Below the pieces are notes generated by a model, which ran no database searches, was not told the origin of the DNA, and saw only the letters and a list, made by a program, of their open reading frames with translations. The position numbers and the translations under genes were made by a program. A stretch of DNA of 46,262 nucleotides from JBECKX01 sp964468475 (GTDB taxonomy: Bacteria; Zixibacteria; MSB-5A5; CAIYYT01): NCBI GenBank assembly GCA_964468475.1, contig CAYXUL010000021.1, positions 1 through 46,262 on the forward strand, written 5' to 3'. Position 1 is the stretch's first letter. The number at the start of each line of letters is the position of its first letter. Below are positions 41,362 through 46,262 of the stretch, piece by piece.

Positions 41362-41963
41362 ATGAGAGAATACGGATAGCAGTTTTTGCATCGCATGGCG
41401 GCTCGAACCTGCAGGCACTGATCGATGGAGCTGAGCAGGGCACCATGCCCGCCGACGTCGTGCTGGTGGTATCGAACAATCGCAAAGCCCACGCTCTGGA
41501 GCGCGCCGAAAAGCATGGTATCCGCACGTTGGTGATTTCGGACAAGCAATTCCCCAATGAGGACTCGTACGCTAATGAACTTCTATCAAACTTGCGCGAA
41601 GAGTCCGTCAATCTGATCTGTCTGGCGGGCTATATGAAAAAGATTCCGAAATTGCTGCTTCACGAGTATCCGCATCGTATATTAAATATTCATCCGGCTT
41701 TGCTGCCAAAGTTTGGTGGCAAAGGGATGTATGGCAGGCACGTACACGAGGCAGTATTGGCGGCGGGCGAATCGGAAACAGGCGTTACCGTTCATCTGAT
41801 CGATGAAATCTATGATCATGGCAGGATTTTGGCTCAGAAGAGGCTCACAATTAACGTCAATGATGATCCCGATACTCTGCAAAAGCGTGTTTTGAAACTA
41901 GAGCATAAACTATATCCGGAAGTGATCGCGAAGATCGCAGCGGGTGAAATATCACTGGAGTAG
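41358..41963 (+). CDS. purN: Phosphoribosylglycinamide formyltransferase PurN
   Basis: A 201-residue enzyme. The N terminus IAVFASHGGSNLQALID is the GAR-binding start of the family; LNIHPALLPKFGGKGMYG carries the catalytic Asn and His, and TGVTVHLIDEIYDHGRILAQ the Asp. It uses 10-formyl-THF in purine synthesis. It overlaps gatB by four bases and is followed by purC after 4 nt, so the tRNA and purine genes form one operon. Confidence 0.95.
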   Translation: MNERIRIAVFASHGGSNLQALIDGAEQGTMPADVVLVVSNNRKAHALERAEKHGIRTLVISDKQFPNEDSYANELLSNLREESVNLICLAGYMKKIPKLLLHEYPHRILNIHPALLPKFGGKGMYGRHVHEAVLAAGESETGVTVHLIDEIYDHGRILAQKRLTINVNDDPDTLQKRVLKLEHKLYPEVIAKIAAGEISLE

Positions 41964-41967
41964 AATT

Positions 41968-42864
41968 ATGGAGAGTGTACTGCAAACGGAACTTCCAGAT
42001 GTAAAACTGTTTTCCCGGGGCAAGGTGCGGGACGTCTACGACCTCGATGATAAGCTGCTGATCGTAGCCAGTGACCGCATTTCAGCCTTTGACTATGTTA
42101 TCCCTGATCCAATCCCCGGCAAAGGCGCGGTGCTCACGCGTATGTCGCTGTTTTGGTTTGAATTCCTCAAAGATGTCGTGCCCAGCCACTTTATAACCTC
42201 CGACGTTTCCCAATATCCCGATCCGCTTCCCAACTACGCCGACCAGCTTGAGGGCCGCTCGATGCTGGTTCACAAGGCTGAACGAATCGACATAGAATGC
42301 GTGGTGCGTGGTTACCTCGCGGGTTCACTGTGGAAGGACTACAGGAAGCAAGTGCAGGATGGCAACGAGGCCAAGCTCCTGGGTTTCACGTTTCCGCCTG
42401 ATCTGAAGGAATCACAGAAGTTTGATGAGCCGATTTTCACTCCTGCCACCAAGGAAGAAAGCGGCCACGATATGAACATATCTTTCGAGGAAATGGCGGC
42501 AATGGTAGGCGTCGATATCGCTGCGAAACTTCGTACGCTTTCCAAGAAGATCTACACCAAAGCCGCCGACTATTGCACCGGGCGCGGCATCATCCTGGCC
42601 GATACCAAATTCGAGTTTGGATTCCACAACGATCAAATCATTCTGATCGATGAGGTGCTCTCGCCAGATTCCTCGCGTTTCTGGCCTGCGGATAAATACC
42701 AGGTGGGAAAATCGCAAGAGTCGTTTGACAAACAGTTCGTCCGTGATTATCTCTCGCAAACGGGCTGGGACAAGAACTCAGAACCACCGCATCTCCCTCA
42801 GGACGTGATTGAGAAGACGCGGGAGAAGTATGAGCAAGTTGAGAAACTGCTGTTAGCCAGGTAG
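41968..42864 (+). CDS. purC: SAICAR synthetase PurC
   Basis: A 298-residue enzyme that joins CAIR and aspartate. Visible: SRGKVRDVYDLDDKLLIVASDRISAFDYVIPDPIPGKGAVL (in parts), IDIECVVRGYLAGSLWKDY, and LADTKFEFGF. It is of the longer, yeast-like PurC type, somewhat longer than the 237-residue E. coli form. I use ATG 41968 with a GGAG-containing stretch upstream in the end of purN; the upstream frame from 41944 would overlap purN and lacks family similarity. Confidence 0.95.
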   Translation: MESVLQTELPDVKLFSRGKVRDVYDLDDKLLIVASDRISAFDYVIPDPIPGKGAVLTRMSLFWFEFLKDVVPSHFITSDVSQYPDPLPNYADQLEGRSMLVHKAERIDIECVVRGYLAGSLWKDYRKQVQDGNEAKLLGFTFPPDLKESQKFDEPIFTPATKEESGHDMNISFEEMAAMVGVDIAAKLRTLSKKIYTKAADYCTGRGIILADTKFEFGFHNDQIILIDEVLSPDSSRFWPADKYQVGKSQESFDKQFVRDYLSQTGWDKNSEPPHLPQDVIEKTREKYEQVEKLLLAR

Positions 42865-42883
42865 ACAGCAAGGGAGGGTTCGG

Positions 42884-44482
42884 ATGAGCAACGTGCGAAA
42901 GGATTTGCGCATAAGGCGGGCTATAATCAGTGTCTCTGACAAAACCGGGATAGTGGACCTCGCGAGATTCCTCCTCAGCAACGGCGTCGAGATCATCTCC
43001 ACCGGTGGTACCAAGCAGGTGCTCAAAGAGGCGGGAATCAGGGTGGTGCCGGTTTCCTCGTTTACCGGTGCGCCGGAGATTCTCGAAGGGAGAGTCAAGA
43101 CGCTCCACCCCAAGATTGCTGCGGGCATTCTCTTCCGTCGTGAAAATGCTGAAGACCAGCAGCAGCTCGACAGCCTCGATTACAAGGCTATCGATCTGGT
43201 AGTGGTTAATCTCTATCCGTTTGTGGAGACTGTCGCCAGCGGTGCTACAGAAGAGGCGATCATCGAAAATATTGACATTGGTGGTCCAACCTTGATCCGC
43301 GCCGCCGCCAAAAACTTCCAATCGGTTACAGTGCTTGTCGATCCCGGTCAGTACAAGAGCTTCTCCAGGTCTTTTGGAGAGAATGACGGAGTCCTCCCTC
43401 TCGAACTGCGTCGCAGCTACGCTGCTGAAGCTTACTCGATGATTCATGATTACGACGAAGCAATCAGTGACTACTTTTCACAGCTCGGCGAAGCAAAACA
43501 GGCGAAGCCGGAGTCGGAAGCTGCGGTCTCACTCCCCGGGACGATCAATCTTTCGCTCAGACAGCGTTCCGCGCTGCGCTACGGTGAGAATCCGCATCAG
43601 CAGGCGGCCCTGTATGACATCGACGGCGGGACCGAACTCTCACTTGCTGAAGCAGAACAACTATCAGGGAAAGAGCTCTCCTACAATAACTATGTTGATC
43701 TCGATGCCTGCCTCGGAATGATACTCGATTTCGACGACCCCTTCGCGACGGTGATCAAGCACACCAATCCTTGCGGTGCCGCCATTGCGCCCACACTGGC
43801 GCAAGCCTATCAGCAAGCACTCGCCGCTGATCCGATGTCGGCCTTTGGCTCGATTGTGGGCTTGAATCGCAAGGTTGATATGGAGACAGCCAGGCTCCTG
43901 CATGAAACGAAGTTTATCGAGTGTATTCTGGCGCCTGATTATGAGGAGGAAGCGGTTGCCCTGATGCGCAAGAAGAAGCAGCGCCGCCTGCTGCGCCTGC
44001 CGCAGTTGGGCAGTAAAACTCAGCAGCGATTCTGGCTAAAGGCGATCCATGGAGGTTACCTGTATCAAAGTGGTGATAACAAGACTGTCGTTGAAACCGA
44101 TCTCAAGGTTGTGACCAAAGCCAAGCCAACGGAAGAACAAATCATGTCGCTGTTGTTTGGCTTTCAAATGATCAAGCATGTGAAGTCGAATGCCATCATC
44201 ATCATGAATGGCACCGCGCTTGTCGGCACCGGTTGCGGGCAAACCTCACGAGTCGACGCGGTTGAGAATGCCGTCAAGAAAGCCGGAGTGCGAGCCAAAG
44301 GAGCGACTCTGGCATCTGACGCATTCTTCCCGATGCCGGATGGAATTGAGGCCGCTGCTGCAGCAGGCGTGAAAGCGATTATCCAGCCGGGCGGCTCAAA
44401 GCGCGATGAAGATGCCATCGCTGCCGCTGACGAAGCCGGCATCGCGATGGTCGTCACCGGCATTCGTCATTTTCGGCACTAA
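42884..44482 (+). CDS. purH: Bifunctional AICAR transformylase/IMP cyclohydrolase PurH
   Basis: A 532-residue protein. N-terminal MGS-like IMP cyclohydrolase domain (RRAIISVSDKTGIVDLARFL and EGRVKTLHPKIAAGIL), then the AICAR formyltransferase domain with YGENPHQQAALYD and the active-site pair KHTNPCGAA, and the end VVTGIRHFRH. It catalyses the last two steps of IMP synthesis. A GGGAGGG site precedes the ATG. It closes the operon; a 225-base interval follows. Confidence 0.96.
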   Translation: MSNVRKDLRIRRAIISVSDKTGIVDLARFLLSNGVEIISTGGTKQVLKEAGIRVVPVSSFTGAPEILEGRVKTLHPKIAAGILFRRENAEDQQQLDSLDYKAIDLVVVNLYPFVETVASGATEEAIIENIDIGGPTLIRAAAKNFQSVTVLVDPGQYKSFSRSFGENDGVLPLELRRSYAAEAYSMIHDYDEAISDYFSQLGEAKQAKPESEAAVSLPGTINLSLRQRSALRYGENPHQQAALYDIDGGTELSLAEAEQLSGKELSYNNYVDLDACLGMILDFDDPFATVIKHTNPCGAAIAPTLAQAYQQALAADPMSAFGSIVGLNRKVDMETARLLHETKFIECILAPDYEEEAVALMRKKKQRRLLRLPQLGSKTQQRFWLKAIHGGYLYQSGDNKTVVETDLKVVTKAKPTEEQIMSLLFGFQMIKHVKSNAIIIMNGTALVGTGCGQTSRVDAVENAVKKAGVRAKGATLASDAFFPMPDGIEAAAAAGVKAIIQPGGSKRDEDAIAAADEAGIAMVVTGIRHFRH

Positions 44483-44707
44483 GCCTTTCCCGCGCAAGTC
44501 TTTACGAAAAGTGCTAATTGCGCACCACACATGAGCCGAATCAAATTCTTGTAGCGAATTAAAGGATTTGTTGTTGCGCCCCGTAATTGTGCAACGTACC
44601 TTTGATGTAACTACAGGTGCAGTCGCCGTTTGGCGTAGCCGATGGAGCTGGAAGCGGCGATTCAAGACAACCAGAGCTTAGTTCAAGCTCGATTCGGGAA
44701 CGGTGAA
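44483..44707. other. Intergenic interval between purH and smg
   Basis: 225 bases without a recognised gene. Contains an imperfect inverted repeat GTTGCGC/GTGCAAC near 44573-44594 and a weak possible promoter TTGCGC, 17 bases, TACCTT in the same place. I saw no intrinsic terminator for the purine operon and no RNA family. The frame of the next gene is open back to 44642, so part of this interval may be coding. Confidence 0.4.
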
Positions 44708-45169
44708 ATGGAAGAGAGAATCCTTGAAATAGTCTTCTACCTGGTTGAACATATACGCTCGCGCAACGGAGATATCGGCCCCTTCAAAACCATCTCGCAA
44801 GATCTCAAGAGCAGGGGTTTCACTGATTCGGAGATTTCCTCGGCCTACGGCTGGTTCCTTGACGAACTCCAGAAAGACACCAGCAAGATTCAAACCGGGC
44901 GCGATTCGCGACAGGCAATCCGCGTGCTCAGTTCCGCCGAACTCGAGCAATTTACGCCCGATGCCGCCGGGTTTCTGATTCAGTTGTTGCGCTTTAACCT
45001 CATCAGCCCGGTGCAATTCGAGCGCATCGTCGACAAGGCCTTCCTTGTTGGCAACGAAAAAATCGACCTGCCGGTGATGAAAGTCATCGCCTCTCGCTAC
45101 GTATTCTCTACGGGCGCTGCCATCGATCTGAACTTGTTCAACATTGACGGCAGCGAAACCGTTAACTAG
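44708..45169 (+). CDS. smg: Smg/DUF494 family protein
   Basis: About 153 residues of the Smg/DUF494 family. Visible: MEERILEIVFYLVEHIRSR, then a helix pattern FKTISQDLKSRGFTDSEISSAYGWF, and RVLSSAELEQFTPDAAGFLIQLLRFNLI that matches the family's middle. Function is not established. I place the start at ATG 44708 because family members begin with this hydrophobic helix; an ATG at 44642 would add 22 residues without family similarity, and neither has a strong ribosome-binding site. It is 36 bases before coaBC. Confidence 0.8.
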   Translation: MEERILEIVFYLVEHIRSRNGDIGPFKTISQDLKSRGFTDSEISSAYGWFLDELQKDTSKIQTGRDSRQAIRVLSSAELEQFTPDAAGFLIQLLRFNLISPVQFERIVDKAFLVGNEKIDLPVMKVIASRYVFSTGAAIDLNLFNIDGSETVN

Positions 45170-45205
45170 TCCGCAGTCTGGCGGTCAACTCCTCGGAGAA
45201 ATGCA

Positions 45206-46262
45206 ATGTCCCTTGCCGGTAAGAGAATCTTATTAGGAATCACCGGCTGCATCGCTGCCTACAAGTCGTGCACCTTGATTCGGCTGCTGAAGAAAGCGGG
45301 CGCCGAGGTCAAAGTAGTGCTCACCAAATCAGGGGCGGAATTCGTCACCAAGACCACTTTAGAGACTCTCTCCGATAATCCGGTTGCGTCCGAGATGTTC
45401 CCCGCCGACCGCTTTGTATCCACGCAGCACATCTCCTATGCCGAGTGGGCTGACTTGATTGTGGTGGCGCCGGCGACTGGCAACTTCATTGGTAAGATCG
45501 CGGGCGGAATTGCCGACGATCTGCTGACCACCATCGTCATGGCAAAGCAATCCGATGTTATCATCGCTACTGCTATGAATACCGAGATGTTCAAGAACCC
45601 GATTGTGCAAGAGAACATGCGGAAGCTGCAACAACTCGGCTATCTTTTCATCATGCCGGAGTCAGGTGAACTTGCGTGTCACACCGTTGGAGTCGGACGC
45701 CTGGCTGAGCCCGAGGATATCTCTGAGCATATCGCCCATTATTTTTCTTCGAGTAAGTCTCTCGCTGGCAAGAAGTTAGTCATCACGGCCGGACCCACGA
45801 TAGAACGCCTTGATCCGGTTCGCTATATCTCCAATTTCTCTTCAGGACGGATGGGCTATGCCATCGCCGCCGAAGCAGCCCGCCGTGGAGCGGAAACGAT
45901 CCTGATTAGCGGCCCAACCGCTCTTGAAGCACCGAACGGTGCGAATCGAATCTCGGTTGAGTCGGCAGAACAAATGTTGACCGCGGTCAGAGAGAATTTC
46001 ACTCAGGCGGATGCTGCTATCCTCTGTGCAGCGGTGGCAGACTTTCGTCCGGCCCAGTATGCGAAAGAGAAGATTGCTCATCCGGTACCGGTATCGATAC
46101 AGCTCACAGCAAACCCGGACATCGCCGAGGAGATAGGAAAACAAAAACGCGAGGGGCAGATCACGGTTGGATTTGCGTTGGAGACTGATTCAAGTCGTCA
46201 ACGTGCTGAGGAGAAACTGCGTAAGAAGAACCTCGACTTGATCGTGATGAATAACCCCACCA
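45206..46262 (+). CDS. coaBC: CoaBC (PPC decarboxylase/phosphopantothenoylcysteine synthetase), 3' truncated
   Basis: The frame is open from ATG 45206 to the window end, 352 codons. CoaC part: ILLGITGCIAAYKS, the catalytic His in STQHISYAEWAD, the AMNTEMF segment (most relatives read PxMNxxM), and ELACHTVGVGRLAEP with the active Cys. CoaB part: VITAGPTIERLDPVRYISNFSSGRMGYAIA (in part) and CAAVADFRPA. It carries out two steps of coenzyme A synthesis. GGAGAA lies upstream. An ATG at 45201 is out of frame. The C terminus is missing. Confidence 0.95.
   Translation, partial: MSLAGKRILLGITGCIAAYKSCTLIRLLKKAGAEVKVVLTKSGAEFVTKTTLETLSDNPVASEMFPADRFVSTQHISYAEWADLIVVAPATGNFIGKIAGGIADDLLTTIVMAKQSDVIIATAMNTEMFKNPIVQENMRKLQQLGYLFIMPESGELACHTVGVGRLAEPEDISEHIAHYFSSSKSLAGKKLVITAGPTIERLDPVRYISNFSSGRMGYAIAAEAARRGAETILISGPTALEAPNGANRISVESAEQMLTAVRENFTQADAAILCAAVADFRPAQYAKEKIAHPVPVSIQLTANPDIAEEIGKQKREGQITVGFALETDSSRQRAEEKLRKKNLDLIVMNNPT

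Noticed and set aside
42638..43447. 269-codon antisense frame opposite purC/purH
   Set aside because: Both + strand genes are certain and continuous here; the antisense product has no recognisable features.
44642..45169. gatC candidate downstream of the gat/pur operon
   Set aside because: The protein matches Smg/DUF494 and not the short GatC subunit.
1..46262. Selenoprotein genes with in-frame TGA, expected because of the sel operon
   Set aside because: All recognised genes are full length without internal TGA, and no interrupted selenoprotein family was seen.
1..46262. CRISPR arrays, insertion sequences or prophage
   Set aside because: No regularly spaced repeats, transposase or phage genes; gene content is core-like and uniform.

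Overview
The window is a 46.3 kb piece of a bacterial chromosome of moderate GC, almost entirely protein-coding and almost entirely on the + strand. Two runs of exactly 100 N (1717-1816 and 27959-28058) show it is a scaffold, probably from a metagenome. The organism is a diderm: it has a TamA/BamA-like Omp85 protein, a TolC-type channel and an RND pump. Together with bacillithiol synthesis (bshC-bshA-bshB1), a full Bat operon, a class I glutamine synthetase of the short 443-residue type and a NfeD-slipin pair, the gene content fits a lineage of the FCB group such as candidate phylum Zixibacteria. That placement is inference from gene content and style, not a phylogeny.

Layout. 1-3740: the 3' part of a large outer-surface protein with Gly-Asp-Tyr repeats, overlapping a TamA/BamA-like outer membrane protein. 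3754-4602: a UbiA-type membrane prenyltransferase. 4655-15418: an extended Bat ('aerotolerance') operon: short BatD-like protein, MoxR ATPase, DUF58 protein, a GT-C glycosyltransferase, a second BatD-like protein, BatA, a possible 20-residue leader peptide, BatB, a Gln-rich BatC, BatD and BatE. 15549-17713: a YbhN/UPF0104 membrane protein and a CorA magnesium transporter. 17771-23958: a TetR regulator with a perfect palindromic operator, then a TolC / membrane-fusion / RND tripartite efflux system. 23936-27474: the complete bacillithiol pathway. 27482-32365: a selenocysteine operon (promoter, tRNA-Sec, selA, selB) ending in a translationally coupled YtcJ-type amidohydrolase. 32388-34661: an unrecognised secreted protein with a propeller-like, a helical-repeat and a CBM9-like part. 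34662-36990: a structured intergenic region with four inverted repeats, then nfeD and slipin genes and a strong intrinsic terminator. 37012-44482: promoter, glnA, gatA, gatB, purN, purC, purH, a run dominated by glutamine and purine metabolism. 44708-46262: a Smg/DUF494 protein and coaBC, which runs off the window.

How the genes work together. The Bat block couples a MoxR ATPase to VWA-domain membrane proteins and their periplasmic BatD-like partners. The efflux block is a self-contained, probably TetR-repressed exporter. bshA, bshB1 and bshC convert UDP-GlcNAc plus malate plus cysteine to bacillithiol. The sel block supplies the tRNA, the Sec synthase and the Sec elongation factor, although I saw no selenoprotein gene in the window. 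Several operons use tight 1-14 nt stop/start overlaps, and the best promoter candidates share a TTGACA-like -35 and a -10 of the form TAYCWT.

The items most worth a second look are the enlarged Bat operon with its possible leader peptide, the 757-residue propeller/CBM9 protein, the structured leader before nfeD, and the YbhN-like gene that appears to lack a canonical start codon.
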